DNA of 64,000 nucleotides from an uncultured Clostridia bacterium (GTDB taxonomy: Bacteria; Bacillota; Clostridia; Christensenellales; Borkfalkiaceae), in contig CALVWI010000006.1 in assembly GCA_944367045.1 (NCBI GenBank), positions 1 through 64,000 on the forward strand. Direction: 5' to 3'. This document shows positions 50,760-61,420 of the stretch, piece after piece. The position numbers and the translations under genes are program-made. The notes under the pieces were generated by a model that had not been told where the DNA came from, did no database searches, and saw only the letters and a program-made list of their open reading frames with translations. How positions within the stretch are numbered: the first letter of the stretch is position 1; every line of letters starts with the position of its first letter.

Positions 50760-52067
50760 TTATTTTTCACGACATTTCCGCGTCGCCAGAATGTGCATCG
50801 CACACTCGATGCGCTTCTTCATCATGGCGCACGTCATCGCGTACGGCTCCTCGATATCGCCGTTGTAGTGGTAGTTGTTGGCGCTGCATCCGCCCGAGCA
50901 GATGAACTTCGCAAAGCAGTCTTCGCACTTCTTCCGCGTGAAGAGGCAGCTGTTTGCGAATTGAGAGCGGATCCCTTCGTCGAGCGTGCCAGAAAAGACG
51001 TTGCCCATCTTCCACTTGCTGTCGCCCGCGAACTGGTGGCAGGGGTAGATGTCGCCGTTGGGCACGACGGAGAAGTACTCGTTGCCCGCGCCGCACGCCG
51101 AGACGCGCTTCTGAAGGCAGGGCCCGCCCTCGAGATCGATGTTGAAGTGGAAGAAGTTGAACCCCTCCCCCTTCTCCTCCCGTTCGAGGTACGCCTCGCA
51201 GAGGTTCTCGTACTCCTGCTCGATGCGGGGAAGGTGCTCCTCTTTGATCTGCAGCTCGGGAATGTCGGTGACGACGGGCTCCATCGAAATGGAGTCAAAC
51301 CCCTGGTCGGCAAGGAACAAAACGTCCTTGGAAAAATCGAGGTTCTTTGCGGTGAACGTGCCGCGGACGTAGTAGTGCTTGTCCCCGCGGGAGCGGACGA
51401 ACTTCTTGATCTTGTCGATGACGAGCGCGAAGCTCCCCTTGCCGTTGACGGTCTTTCTCACCGCGTCGTGCACTTCGGGGCGGCCGTCGAGGGAGAGGAC
51501 GACGTTCTCCATCTCCTCGTTGAAGAACTTGATAGTCTCATCGTCCAAAAGAAGGCCGTTGGTGGTCGTCGTGAAGAGGAATCTTTTGCCGAGTTTGGCG
51601 GCCTCCTCCTTGGCGTAGTAGACGGTATCCTTGACGACGCCGAGGTTCATGAGGGGTTCGCCGCCGAAGAAGTCGACTTCGAGCACCTTCCGATTTCCGC
51701 TGTTCTTTAAGAGGAAATCGATGGCGGCAAAGGCGGTCTCGCGGCTCATCACCTCGCGCTTAGAGTGGTAGGCGCCCTCGTCCGCGAAGCAGTACTTGCA
51801 ACGCAGGTTGCAGTCGTGGGAGACGTGCAGGCACAGCGCCTTGACTTCGTGGCTCTTCATGGGGTACGCCTTGACCTCTTCTTTATATAGAAGACCCTGC
51901 TCTTTGAGCCCCTCGACGTCAGCCATGATGGACTTGAGCTCTTCGTCGGTGACGTCCGTCCTGTCGCCCTCCAAGACGCGCGCCGTCTTTTCGTCGCACT
52001 CATGCAAAGAGCCGCTGCCGACGTCGTAGATATAATAATGGTCGTGATAGGAAAAAATGTGGATCAT
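50760..52067 (-). CDS. scfB: SCIFF maturase (radical SAM/SPASM)
   Basis: The protein has 435 residues. After an N-terminal peptide-binding RRE-like region (about 1-85) comes CNLRCKYCFADEGAYHS (CxxxCxxC for the SAM cluster), DFFGGEPLMN, and a SPASM domain with CLQKRVSACGAGNEYFSVVPNGDIYPCH, CLFTRKKCEDC and CSGGCSANNYHY. It forms Cys-to-alpha-carbon thioether links in the SCIFF peptide. The peptide gene stands just upstream, 121 bases away. The role of mature SCIFF is unknown in any organism. Confidence 0.96.
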   Translation of the reverse strand: MIHIFSYHDHYYIYDVGSGSLHECDEKTARVLEGDRTDVTDEELKSIMADVEGLKEQGLLYKEEVKAYPMKSHEVKALCLHVSHDCNLRCKYCFADEGAYHSKREVMSRETAFAAIDFLLKNSGNRKVLEVDFFGGEPLMNLGVVKDTVYYAKEEAAKLGKRFLFTTTTNGLLLDDETIKFFNEEMENVVLSLDGRPEVHDAVRKTVNGKGSFALVIDKIKKFVRSRGDKHYYVRGTFTAKNLDFSKDVLFLADQGFDSISMEPVVTDIPELQIKEEHLPRIEQEYENLCEAYLEREEKGEGFNFFHFNIDLEGGPCLQKRVSACGAGNEYFSVVPNGDIYPCHQFAGDSKWKMGNVFSGTLDEGIRSQFANSCLFTRKKCEDCFAKFICSGGCSANNYHYNGDIEEPYAMTCAMMKKRIECAMHILATRKCREK

Positions 52068-52188
52068 AACTTCTCTTGAATGGGATAAAACAGGGCACAG
52101 CCGCCCTGCCCTTTGTTTTTGACATGGAAACAAAGGAGCAACGCTGCCGCTGCTCCCCGTTTTGCTGCTTTTGAAAGAAAAACCGAAC

Positions 52189-52341
52189 TTATCTCTTTTC
52201 GATCTTGCTCTCTCTCGTCACGCGCTCGCACGACTGGTTGCCGACCGTGCAGCTCGTCTTGCAGGCGGACTGGCAGGTGCTCCTGCACTCGCCGCAGCCC
52301 GTTACCTTTCTTTCCTGAGGTCTTGCGATGGTCTTGATCAT
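52189..52341 (-). CDS. scfA: SCIFF peptide (six cysteines in forty-five residues)
   Basis: A 50-residue precursor. The core GCGECRSTCQSACKTSCTV has Cys16, 19, 23, 27 and 31, with Cys38 after it: six in all. This is the universal clostridial SCIFF ribosomal peptide. A 12-residue charged tail, beginning right after Cys38 and rich in Arg and Lys, is longer than in most. Start ATG follows GGAGATGAAATT. It has its own promoter, so peptide and enzyme levels can differ. Confidence 0.96.
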   Translation of the reverse strand: MIKTIARPQERKVTGCGECRSTCQSACKTSCTVGNQSCERVTRESKIEKR

Positions 52342-52368
52342 AATTTCATCTCCGAAATCTTTTTTCCC

Positions 52369-52397
52369 ATTATACAATAAAAAGCGGCGTTTGGCAA
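52369..52397 (-). promoter_or_regulatory. SCIFF promoter
   Basis: TTGCCA (52392-52397), 17 bases, TATAAT (52369-52374). Confidence 0.8.
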
Positions 52398-52405
52398 CCG
52401 ATTTT

Positions 52406-52783
52406 TTATTCTTTCCGCAATTTCCTGCCGACGGCCGCCCCGCCGCCGCCCGCAAGCGTGCATAAGAGGACGTCCAAAAGGAACATCGGCGTAAAATGAA
52501 AGCCGCCGATCGCCCCGAAGAGGAGGGTCGTCAATAGGAGAGAAAGGACGCCCGCCGCCATGCCCTTGAAGAGCGCGCGCTCGCCCCGAATGAAGATGAG
52601 CGCGAACGCGAACGCCCCCGCCGTCTTGATGAGTAGGTTACTTGCGGTGATGACAGCCTCCGAGAGGGCATATGCCCGCACGAAGACGGCAAGGAGCGCC
52701 TCCGCCAAAAGGCAGTAGACGGCAGCAAATGCCGCGGCGAGCAGCACCTCTTTGAAAGCATTCTTCCAGAAGTTTTCGCGCAT
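52406..52783 (-). CDS. TIGR04086-family membrane protein
   Basis: The protein has 125 residues and four membrane segments, ending in a Gly-rich turn and a basic tail. Proteins of this family are regularly found between yajC and SCIFF genes in Clostridia. No motif suggests enzymatic activity. A yajC terminator comes before it, so it depends on read-through or a weak promoter. Confidence 0.85.
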   Translation of the reverse strand: MRENFWKNAFKEVLLAAAFAAVYCLLAEALLAVFVRAYALSEAVITASNLLIKTAGAFAFALIFIRGERALFKGMAAGVLSLLLTTLLFGAIGGFHFTPMFLLDVLLCTLAGGGGAAVGRKLRKE

Positions 52784-52803
52784 ATCCCCTCCCTTCGGGC
52801 GCG

Positions 52804-52841
52804 AAAAAACCTCCGCACCCTTGCTATAAGGTATGCGGAGG
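52804..52841 (-). terminator. yajC terminator
   Basis: CCTCCGCA and TGCGGAGG around 16 bases, then TTTTTTCG on the minus strand. Confidence 0.8.
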
Positions 52842-52858
52842 TCAGCTTCAATATGAAT

Positions 52859-53359
52859 TTACTTATTCTCGTCCTTGTTCTCGGCGGGAGCTTCCTCGGT
52901 CTTTTCTGCGGGCTCCTCCTTTGCGGGAACGGGAGCGGGCACTTCGCCCGACTTCTTGGCCTTCTTCTCGGCCTCCTCTGCCTTCTTGGCGGCCTCGGCC
53001 TGCTCGCGCGCGATCTGCGTGGCGCCCTTGGCGTCCGTCTGCGCGATGAGCTCCTTATCCATCTTGATGTAGGACTTACCTGCCGTCTCGCTGCCCGTCT
53101 CCATGATGATGGTGTTGTCGTCGCAGACCTCCACGACGATGCCGCAGATGCCGCCCGCCGTCTTGACCTTGTTGCCGGGGCGGATGGCCTCGAGCTGCTC
53201 GGTGTACTCCTTCTGACGCTGCTTGTTCTTCCTGCCCGAGAAGATCATCCAGACGACAAAGATGACGATGACGACGCCGAGGACGATGTACATCGCCCAG
53301 CTGTTTGCGGGCGAATCGGTGGTCGTGCTGCCCGTCTGTTCCAAAAGGCTCCAAAACAT
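52859..53359 (-). CDS. yajC: YajC, preprotein translocase subunit
   Basis: The protein has 166 residues. One membrane segment (MYIVLGVVIVIFVVWMIF, about 23-40) then RKNKQRQKEYTEQLEAIRPGNKVKTAGGICGIV, as in YajC. A Lys/Glu/Ala/Pro-rich tail of 70 residues is an addition. It supports SecDF. It has its own promoter as well as lying after tgt. Confidence 0.95.
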   Translation of the reverse strand: MFWSLLEQTGSTTTDSPANSWAMYIVLGVVIVIFVVWMIFSGRKNKQRQKEYTEQLEAIRPGNKVKTAGGICGIVVEVCDDNTIIMETGSETAGKSYIKMDKELIAQTDAKGATQIAREQAEAAKKAEEAEKKAKKSGEVPAPVPAKEEPAEKTEEAPAENKDENK

Positions 53360-53394
53360 AAGCCGTTACTCTCCTTATAAAATGATTATTTCAG

Positions 53395-53423
53395 ATTTTA
53401 CCTGTTTTACCGCTTTTTGGCAA
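53395..53423 (-). promoter_or_regulatory. yajC promoter
   Basis: TTGCCA (53418-53423), 17 bases, TAAAAT (53395-53400). Confidence 0.7.
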
Positions 53424-53492
53424 GCGTTTTAAAGATAATTTTGCCCTTTCACTCATTTTTCATGTGCAAAACGCGGCGAAAACGGGCGATTT

Positions 53493-54771
<1,279 letters not shown>

Positions 54772-55800
54772 TTATACGATCATCATCGCATCTCCAAAAG
54801 AGAAAAACCTGTAGCGCTCCTGCACCGCCGTCTTATACACATCGAGGATCTCTTCTCTCGAGCAGAGGCAGGAGACAAGCATGATGAGCGTGCTCTCGGG
54901 GAGGTGGAAGTTGGTGATGAGCGCGTCGACGCACTTCATCTTGTAGGGCGGATAGAGGAAGATGCTCGTATCGCCCTTGCAGGCGTGGAGCATGCCCTTC
55001 TCGTCCGCGACGGTCTCCAAGGTGCGCACGGACGTCGTTCCGACGGCGATGACCCGCCGCCCCTCTCGCTTTGCGGCATTGATGCGCTCGGCCGCCTCCT
55101 CGCTCACCTCGTAGTACTCCGAGTGCATCTTGTGGTCGAGCACGTTCTCCTCCTTGACGGGGCGGAAGGTGCCGAGGCCGACGTGAAGGAGCACTTCGAC
55201 GATCTCCACGCCCATGCCCTTGATTTTTTCCAGAAGTTCGGGCGTGAAATGCAGCCCCGCCGTGGGAGCGGCCGCCGAGCCCGTCTCGCGGCTGTACACC
55301 GTCTGATAGCGCTCGGGGTCTTTGAGCTTCTCGTGAATATACGGCGGCAGCGGCATATTGCCGACGCGGGAGAGGACGTCCTCGAACGTGCCCTCATAGA
55401 AGAATTTGACGATGCGCTCGCCCGTCTCGGTGACGGAGAGAACTTCGAGGGAGAGCTCATCGGAAAAATACAGCTTTGCCCCGGGGCGGCACTTGCGGCC
55501 GGGGCGCACGAGGACTTCCCACTCGTCGAGCTGCAAGCGCTTTAGAAGCAGTACTTCGACGGCCCCGCCGTGCTCGGTGTGGGCATAGAGGCGGGCGGGC
55601 AGCACACGCGTGCGGTTTAAGACGAGCACGTCGCCCTTCTTGAGATAGTCCGTGATATCGTGAAAGATGCGGTGGTCGATGGTTTTCGTATCCCGATGAT
55701 ACACTAAGAGGCGGGAGGAGTCGCGCGGCTCGGCGGGAGTCTGCGCGATGAGTTCCTTTGGAAGATCGTAATAAAAATCGCTCGTCTTGAGTTCCGGCAT
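54772..55800 (-). CDS. queA: S-adenosylmethionine:tRNA ribosyltransferase-isomerase
   Basis: The protein has 342 residues, opening [26 protein letters not shown], with [12 protein letters not shown] and [10 protein letters not shown] conserved. It converts preQ1 in tRNA to epoxyqueuosine. ATG is one base past the ruvB stop. Confidence 0.97.
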   Translation of the reverse strand: MPELKTSDFYYDLPKELIAQTPAEPRDSSRLLVYHRDTKTIDHRIFHDITDYLKKGDVLVLNRTRVLPARLYAHTEHGGAVEVLLLKRLQLDEWEVLVRPGRKCRPGAKLYFSDELSLEVLSVTETGERIVKFFYEGTFEDVLSRVGNMPLPPYIHEKLKDPERYQTVYSRETGSAAAPTAGLHFTPELLEKIKGMGVEIVEVLLHVGLGTFRPVKEENVLDHKMHSEYYEVSEEAAERINAAKREGRRVIAVGTTSVRTLETVADEKGMLHACKGDTSIFLYPPYKMKCVDALITNFHLPESTLIMLVSCLCSREEILDVYKTAVQERYRFFSFGDAMMIV

Positions 55801-55801
55801 A

Positions 55802-56875
55802 TTATTCCTCTTGGAAGATGGAGATCTGCTTGTTTCCCTCCGTTCCCTCGGGCGGGGTGACGCCCATGTGTTCGTAGCCGCCCTTCAGGCAGATGCGGCC
55901 GCGCGGCGTGCGGGCGATGAGCCCGAGCTGCAAAAGGTAGGGTTCGTAGACGTCCTCGATGGTGTTGACGTCCTCGTTGACGGTCGCGGCGAGCGTCTCG
56001 AGCCCGGCGGGGCCGCCGTGGAACTTTTCGATGAGGGCGCGGAGGTACCCCCTGTCCGTCTCGTCGAGGCCGATCTCGTCGATCTCCATCTTCTCAAGCG
56101 CGGCACGGGCGGAGGCGCGCGTCACCGTCTCCCCGCCCGAGACGGCCGTGAAGTCGCGCACGCGCTTTAAAAGGCGGTTGGCAATACGCGGCGTGCCGCG
56201 GGAGCGGCGGGCGATCTCGTAGCTGCCGTCCTCCTCGATAGAGATGCCCAGCGTCTTGGCAGAGCGCGCGACGATGCGCTGGAGCTCGGAAGGGAGGTAC
56301 ATCTCAAGGCGGCAGATGATGCCGAAGCGGTCGCGAAGGGGCGCGGAGAGAAGTCCTGCGCGCGTCGTCGCCCCGACGAGCGTGAACTTCTTGATGGGGA
56401 AACGGATGCTGCGCGCCGACGGGCCCTTGCCCACGATGATGTCGAGCGCGTAGTCCTCCATCGCGGAATACAAAATTTCCTCCACCGTGTGGTTGAGGCG
56501 GTGGATCTCGTCGATGAAGAGGACGTCGCCGTCGTCCAGATTGGTCAGAATGGCGGCGAGATCGCCCGAGCGCTCGATGGCGGGGCCGCTCGTCACCCGT
56601 ATCTGCGAGCCCATCGTGTTTGCGATGATGTGCGCGAGCGTCGTCTTCCCGAGCCCGGGCGGGCCGTATAAAAGGACGTGGTCGAGGGACTCCCCGCGCG
56701 CCTTCGCGGCGGACATGTAGACGGAGAGGTTCTCCTTCACCTTGTCCTGCCCGACGTAGTCCTCCATCGTCTTGGGGCGGAGGACGTTCTCCTCGAGGTC
56801 GTAGTCGCCCCGCGTGCTCGAGATGAGCCGATCGCCCTCTGCGCCGTCGAAATCGTCAAAATCGTCAAACATCAT
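55802..56875 (-). CDS. ruvB: Holliday junction helicase RuvB
   Basis: The protein has 357 residues. Walker [10 protein letters not shown], Walker [11 protein letters not shown], sensor [18 protein letters not shown] and the C-terminal winged helix [15 protein letters not shown] are typical. It drives branch migration with RuvA. GGAGG lies seven bases before the first of two ATGs. An acidic start (DDFDDFDG) is unusual. Confidence 0.98.
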   Translation of the reverse strand: MMFDDFDDFDGAEGDRLISSTRGDYDLEENVLRPKTMEDYVGQDKVKENLSVYMSAAKARGESLDHVLLYGPPGLGKTTLAHIIANTMGSQIRVTSGPAIERSGDLAAILTNLDDGDVLFIDEIHRLNHTVEEILYSAMEDYALDIIVGKGPSARSIRFPIKKFTLVGATTRAGLLSAPLRDRFGIICRLEMYLPSELQRIVARSAKTLGISIEEDGSYEIARRSRGTPRIANRLLKRVRDFTAVSGGETVTRASARAALEKMEIDEIGLDETDRGYLRALIEKFHGGPAGLETLAATVNEDVNTIEDVYEPYLLQLGLIARTPRGRICLKGGYEHMGVTPPEGTEGNKQISIFQEE

Positions 56876-56929
56876 GACGAAGCCTCCAAAATATCACTCA
56901 AATTGCCCGTTACAATGGGCATGGTACGT

Positions 56930-57520
56930 TCACATTCCCTTGAGGGCGGCCGCGATGACGTCCTCGATGCTCTTTGCGCCCTCCCTTCTCGCGCGCTCGA
57001 CGGCGCGGGCGCTCTCCTGGCGGGTGAAGCCGAGGTTCATGAGCGCGGAGACGGCGTCCTCGTCCTCCAAAGAGGCCTTGACGGCGGCGGGCGCGGCGGG
57101 CGAATCGCTCAAGATGGCGGTCGCGGAGATCTTCCCGTGCAGCTCCAAGATGATGCGGTCGGCCGTCTTTCTCCCGACGCCCTTGACGGTCGCAAGCCTT
57201 CTCGCATCGGCGGAGGCGATGACGTCGTACAGTTCCTCGGGGCGCATGGCGGAGAGAATGGCAAGCGCCATCTTCGCCCCCACGCCCTGCACCGAGGTGA
57301 GCTTCAAAAAGAGTTCCTTTTCCTTGAGATCGGCAAAGCCGTATAAGGAGATGCCGTCCTCCTTGACCTGCAGGAAGGTGTAGACCTCCCCCTCGCCGCC
57401 GCGGGCGAGCCGCGAAAACGCCGCGCCCGTGCAGGCGACTTCGTACCCGACGCCGTTCACTTCGATGAGCGCCGCTTCGGGCGTCAAGTCGAGCACTTTT
57501 CCCTTTAAATATCCGATCAT
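56930..57520 (-). CDS. ruvA: Holliday junction protein RuvA
   Basis: The protein has 196 residues: the OB fold (MIGYLKGKVLDL), helix-hairpin-helix region (LTSVQGVGAKMALAIL, TVKGVGRKTADRIILEL) and C-terminal RuvB-binding helix (ALMNLGFTRQESARAV). It holds the junction open for RuvB. It starts 10 bases past ruvC. Confidence 0.97.
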   Translation of the reverse strand: MIGYLKGKVLDLTPEAALIEVNGVGYEVACTGAAFSRLARGGEGEVYTFLQVKEDGISLYGFADLKEKELFLKLTSVQGVGAKMALAILSAMRPEELYDVIASADARRLATVKGVGRKTADRIILELHGKISATAILSDSPAAPAAVKASLEDEDAVSALMNLGFTRQESARAVERARREGAKSIEDVIAAALKGM

Positions 57521-57530
57521 AATTATCCTT

Positions 57531-58028
57531 TTATTTGATGCCGAACAGCCCCGAGAGGCGGTTGGTGAAGGCATGGCAGAGCGCCACGCCGAGGGCGTCC
57601 GCCGCGTCGTCGGGACGGGGGATCGATTTCAGCCGAAGGTGCGAGGCGACGCACCGCTGCATCTGGCCCTTGTCGGCCCGTCCGTACCCCGTGAGCGCCT
57701 GCTTGATCTGGTTGGGGGTATATTCGAAGATGCGCCCGCACCGCTTGCAGCACGTCATGAGGATGACCCCGCGCGCGTGGGCGACGGCGATGCCCGTCGT
57801 CACGTTCTTGGAGAAGAAGAGCTCCTCCATCGCGGCCTCCTCGGGCGAAAACTTGTCGAAGAGGGCATTCACGCCCTGCTCGAGCATGCAGAGGCGCACG
57901 GCAAAGTTTTCCGTGGGAGGCGTCTTGACGACGCCGTAGTCGACGGCGCGGCAATTGCCGTGGCTGTCGCGCTCGATGACGCCGTACCCCATCGTCCCGA
58001 ACCCGGGATCGAGCCCCAGAATGATCAA
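57531..58028 (-). CDS. ruvC: Holliday junction resolvase RuvC, TTG start
   Basis: The protein has 165 residues. LGLDPGFGTMGYGVI gives the first catalytic Asp, MEELFF the Glu, and RPDDAADALGVALCH the last Asp pair. The start is taken as TTG at 58028, eight bases after AAAGGAGG. A GTG 30 bases upstream would read through the ribosome site and add residues not seen in the family. It is first in the ruvC-A-B-queA-tgt operon. Confidence 0.95.
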   Translation of the reverse strand: MIILGLDPGFGTMGYGVIERDSHGNCRAVDYGVVKTPPTENFAVRLCMLEQGVNALFDKFSPEEAAMEELFFSKNVTTGIAVAHARGVILMTCCKRCGRIFEYTPNQIKQALTGYGRADKGQMQRCVASHLRLKSIPRPDDAADALGVALCHAFTNRLSGLFGIK

Positions 58029-58098
58029 ATACGCCCCTCCTTTTTTCGCCCTCCGCACCCGTTGAAAGTGCAGAAAACCGCATTTTTCTTCTTCGCTT

Positions 58099-58128
58099 AT
58101 TTTAAACTAACGGGGGGCAGATTGTCAA
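58099..58128 (-). promoter_or_regulatory. ruvC operon promoter
   Basis: TTGACA (58123-58128), 18 bases, TAAAAT (58099-58104), giving a start near 58092. Confidence 0.75.
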
Positions 58129-58167
58129 TCGAAACGGGGGCAAATTTGCGTATCCCCTTGAAATCGC

Positions 58168-58196
58168 TTGCTTTTTGGGGAAAAAGCGTGTAAAAT
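58168..58196 (+). promoter_or_regulatory. argH promoter
   Basis: TTGCTT (58168-58173), 17 bases, TAAAAT (58191-58196). No ArgR-type palindrome was recognised. Confidence 0.7.
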
Positions 58197-58230
58197 CAAG
58201 AGTACAAACAATCCTTTGAGAGGTAATATA

Positions 58231-59607
58231 ATGAAACTTTGGGAAGGAAGGTTCGACGCGCCCACCGCGCAGGACGCCGACGCCTTCAACGAATCGCTCT
58301 CCTTTGACAGAAAACTCTACCGCGTGGATATCACCGCGAGCATCGCCCATGCGACCATGCTCGGCGAAACCAACATCATTCCCCCCGAGGAGGCCGCCAT
58401 CATCTGCGAGGGCCTCAAGGGCATTCTGAAGGACATCGACGAGGGCACTCTCAAGGTCGAGGGCGCGGAGGACATCCACTCCTTCGTCGAAAACGAGCTC
58501 GTCGCGCGTGTCGGGGAAGTGGGCAAGAAGCTGCACACCGCCCGCTCCCGCAACGACCAGGTGGCGACCGACTTCCGCCTCTACATCCGCGGCTCCATCG
58601 ACCGCCTCATCGCCACCCTCCACGCCTTCGTGACGACGCTCACGATGGTCGCGCACGACAACATCAAGTGCATCCTCCCCGGCTATACGCACCTGAGGAA
58701 GGCGCAGCCCGTCAACTTCGCACAGTACCTCAACGCGTACTCGGAGATGTTCCTCCGCGACATGGAGCGCCTCGAGGACTGCCGCAAGCGCGTCAACGTC
58801 ATGCCCCTCGGCAGCGCGGCGCTCGCAGGCACCTCCTTCCCCATCGACCGCGAACTCACCAAAAAACTCTTAAAATTCGACGACATCTCCAACTGCTCCA
58901 TCGACGCCGTCTCCGACCGCGACTTCGTGGCCGAGTACCTCTTCTGCCTGACGGGCGTCATGTTGCACCTCTCGCGCTTCTGCGAGGACACCATCATGTA
59001 CACCTCCGACGAGTTCGGCTTCTGGGAAATTTCCGACGCCTACTCGACGGGCTCCTCCATCATGCCGCAGAAGAAGAATCCCGATATCCCCGAACTCATC
59101 CGCGGCAAGTGCGGGCGGGTCATCGGCGACCTCACGGGCTTCCTCGCGACGATGAAGGCGCTGCCCCTCGCCTACGACAAGGACCTCCAAGAGGATAAAG
59201 AGGCCGTGTTCGACGCCGAAAAGACGGTGTTCGACTGCGTGACCGTCTTCCACGCCATGTTCAAGGAGATGAAGTTCAACTCCGAGGCGATGTACAACGC
59301 GGCGGGGCTCGGCTTCTCGACGGCGACGGACGTTGCCGACTACCTCTCCAAGAAGGGCGTGCCCTTCCGCGACGCGCACGCCATCACGGGCAAGCTCGTA
59401 AGATACTGCCTCGAGCGCGGCAAGGCGCTCAACGAGCTCTCTTTGAAGGAATTCAAGGACGTGAGCGACGTGTTCGAGCGCGACGTCATGGGCGTGGTGC
59501 TCGCGCGCACTTCCGCCGAGGCGAGAAACTCCGTGGGCGGCTCCTCGCAGCAGGCCGCGCGGAAATCGCTCATCCGCATCCGCAACCGCCTCAAGCATTT
59601 CGGCTAA
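58231..59607 (+). CDS. argH: Argininosuccinate lyase
   Basis: The protein has 458 residues. The signature GSSIMPQKKNPDIPE (about 278-292), TARSRNDQVATDFRL and LPGYTHLRKAQP identify it. It splits argininosuccinate to arginine and fumarate in the last step of arginine synthesis. The neighbouring argG is not in the window. ATG follows GAGAGG. It is a single-gene unit with its own promoter and terminator. Confidence 0.98.
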   Translation: MKLWEGRFDAPTAQDADAFNESLSFDRKLYRVDITASIAHATMLGETNIIPPEEAAIICEGLKGILKDIDEGTLKVEGAEDIHSFVENELVARVGEVGKKLHTARSRNDQVATDFRLYIRGSIDRLIATLHAFVTTLTMVAHDNIKCILPGYTHLRKAQPVNFAQYLNAYSEMFLRDMERLEDCRKRVNVMPLGSAALAGTSFPIDRELTKKLLKFDDISNCSIDAVSDRDFVAEYLFCLTGVMLHLSRFCEDTIMYTSDEFGFWEISDAYSTGSSIMPQKKNPDIPELIRGKCGRVIGDLTGFLATMKALPLAYDKDLQEDKEAVFDAEKTVFDCVTVFHAMFKEMKFNSEAMYNAAGLGFSTATDVADYLSKKGVPFRDAHAITGKLVRYCLERGKALNELSLKEFKDVSDVFERDVMGVVLARTSAEARNSVGGSSQQAARKSLIRIRNRLKHFG

Positions 59608-59612
59608 TCGAG

Positions 59613-59639
59613 AAGGACGCTTCAAAGCGTCCTTTTTTT
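59613..59639 (+). terminator. argH terminator
   Basis: AGGACGC-TTCAAA-GCGTCCT, then TTTTTT. Confidence 0.9.
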
Positions 59640-59690
59640 GCATAATTATACAGATTCTGTACATTCATCTCGAAAATATCTCACAAAGGC

Positions 59691-59719
59691 TTGACAGAAA
59701 CGAATATTTCTCTTAAAAT
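59691..59719 (+). promoter_or_regulatory. ilvB operon promoter
   Basis: TTGACA (59691-59696), 17 bases, TAAAAT (59714-59719). The leader is only about 30 bases, too short for a T-box or leader peptide. Confidence 0.85.
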
Positions 59720-59755
59720 AATAGGAAGCACACTTTTATGTAGGGAGGTCTTCAA

Positions 59756-61420
59756 ATGAAATGCAACGGAGCAGAGATCCTCATCAACTGCCTCAAAGAA
59801 CAGGGCGTTGACACGATATTCGGCTACCCCGGCGGCACCGTGCTCGACATCTACGACGCACTCTACCGCGACGGGACCATTCACCACATCATCACGTCGC
59901 ACGAGCAGGGCGCGGCGCACGCGGCAGACGGGTATGCGCGCGTCACCGGGCGCGTCGGCGTCTGTTTGGCCACGAGCGGCCCCGGCGCCACCAACCTCGT
60001 CACGGGCATTGCGACGGCTTTCATGGACTCCATCCCCGTCGTCGCCATCACGGGCAACGTCGGCCTCAACATGCTCGGCCGCGACTCCTTCCAGGAGATC
60101 GACATCTCGGGCATCACCATGCCCATCACCAAACACAACTTCATCATCAAGGACGTCAAGGACCTCGCCCCCGCCATCCGTCAGGCATTTAAAATTGCCA
60201 ATTCGGGCAGAAAGGGCCCCGTCCTCATCGATATCTTAAAGAACGTACAGGTCGCCGAGACGGACTACGAGCCCTACACGCCCGAAGTTTCCGTCAAAAA
60301 GCCCGTTCCCAAGAGCGCCGTCGAGGACGCCGTGAAGGCCATCAACGCCGCAAAGAAGCCGCTCATCATGCTGGGCGGCGGGTGCATCGCTTCGGAGGCG
60401 GAAAAGGAAGTTGCGGAACTTGCCGAAAAGCTGGACGCGCCCGTCGCCTGCACGCTCATGGGCATCGGCGCGTACCCCGCGGGAGACGCCCGCTTCATGG
60501 GCATGATGGGCATGCACGGCACCGCGACGTCCGCCCGCCTCGCCCTCGAGAGCGACTGCATCATCGCACTCGGCACCCGCTTTTCCGACCGCGTCGCCCT
60601 CAACCGCGACAAGTTCGCCGAGAACAAGGTCGTCGTGCAGGTGGAGATCGACAACGCGGAGATCGACAAGAACGTCAACGTCACCTATCCCGTCCTCGGC
60701 GACGTGAAGGAGGCCTTAAAGACCATGCTTCCGCTCATCGACGAGGTCAAGGACCGCCCCTTCATGCACGAGGCGAAGGAGCTTAAAGCCGCCGAAAAGG
60801 CGAAGCGGCCCAACCTCGAACTGGGGCACAAGGTCATCATCGGCGCCTCCGAAATCGCAGGCGACGACGACATCGTCGTCACCGACGTCGGCCAGCACCA
60901 GATGTGGACGGCGCAATACTACCCCATCAAGAAGCCCCGCACGTTCTGCTCGAGCGGCGGACTCGGCACGATGGGCTACGGGCTCGGCGCTGCCATCGGC
61001 GCGGCGTTCGGGAGCGGGAAGCACGTCATCCTCGTCACGGGCGACGGCTGCTTCAACATGAACCTCAACGAGCTTTCGACGGCGGTGACGGAGAACCTGC
61101 CCATCACCATTTTGCTCATGAACAACCGCGCGCTCGGCATGGTGCGCCAGTGGCAGAAGCTCTTCTACAACAACCGCTTCTCGCAGACGGACATCCGCAA
61201 GAAGACGGACTATGTGAAGTTCGCCGAGAGCTTCGGCGCGAAGGGCATGGTCATCTCCAAGGAGGAGGATATCATGCCCGTCCTCAAGGAAGCGCTTGCG
61301 ACGCCTTCGCCCGTGCTCGTCGACTGCCGCATCAGCAGCGATGAGAACGTGTTGCCCATGATCAGGCCCGGTGCGACCTACGACACCATCATCACCAACT
61401 GGGAGGACAGGAATAAATGA
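59756..61420 (+). CDS. ilvB: Acetolactate synthase large subunit
   Basis: The protein has 554 residues. TPP-dependent family: GYPGGTVLDIYDAL, the catalytic Glu in HEQGAAHAADGYAR, RFSDRV, and the metal-TPP motif GDGCFNMNLNELSTAVTENLPI. With IlvN it joins two pyruvates (or pyruvate and 2-oxobutyrate) as the first step to valine, leucine and isoleucine. ATG follows GGGAGG; its stop overlaps ilvN. Confidence 0.97.
   Translation: MKCNGAEILINCLKEQGVDTIFGYPGGTVLDIYDALYRDGTIHHIITSHEQGAAHAADGYARVTGRVGVCLATSGPGATNLVTGIATAFMDSIPVVAITGNVGLNMLGRDSFQEIDISGITMPITKHNFIIKDVKDLAPAIRQAFKIANSGRKGPVLIDILKNVQVAETDYEPYTPEVSVKKPVPKSAVEDAVKAINAAKKPLIMLGGGCIASEAEKEVAELAEKLDAPVACTLMGIGAYPAGDARFMGMMGMHGTATSARLALESDCIIALGTRFSDRVALNRDKFAENKVVVQVEIDNAEIDKNVNVTYPVLGDVKEALKTMLPLIDEVKDRPFMHEAKELKAAEKAKRPNLELGHKVIIGASEIAGDDDIVVTDVGQHQMWTAQYYPIKKPRTFCSSGGLGTMGYGLGAAIGAAFGSGKHVILVTGDGCFNMNLNELSTAVTENLPITILLMNNRALGMVRQWQKLFYNNRFSQTDIRKKTDYVKFAESFGAKGMVISKEEDIMPVLKEALATPSPVLVDCRISSDENVLPMIRPGATYDTIITNWEDRNK

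Noticed and set aside
58029..58058. GTG start for ruvC adding ten residues
   Set aside because: The added codons are the ribosome-binding site itself and do not fit the family N-terminus.
59691..59755. T-box, leader peptide or riboswitch before ilvB
   Set aside because: The leader is about 30 bases and shows no stem, codon run or T-box sequence.
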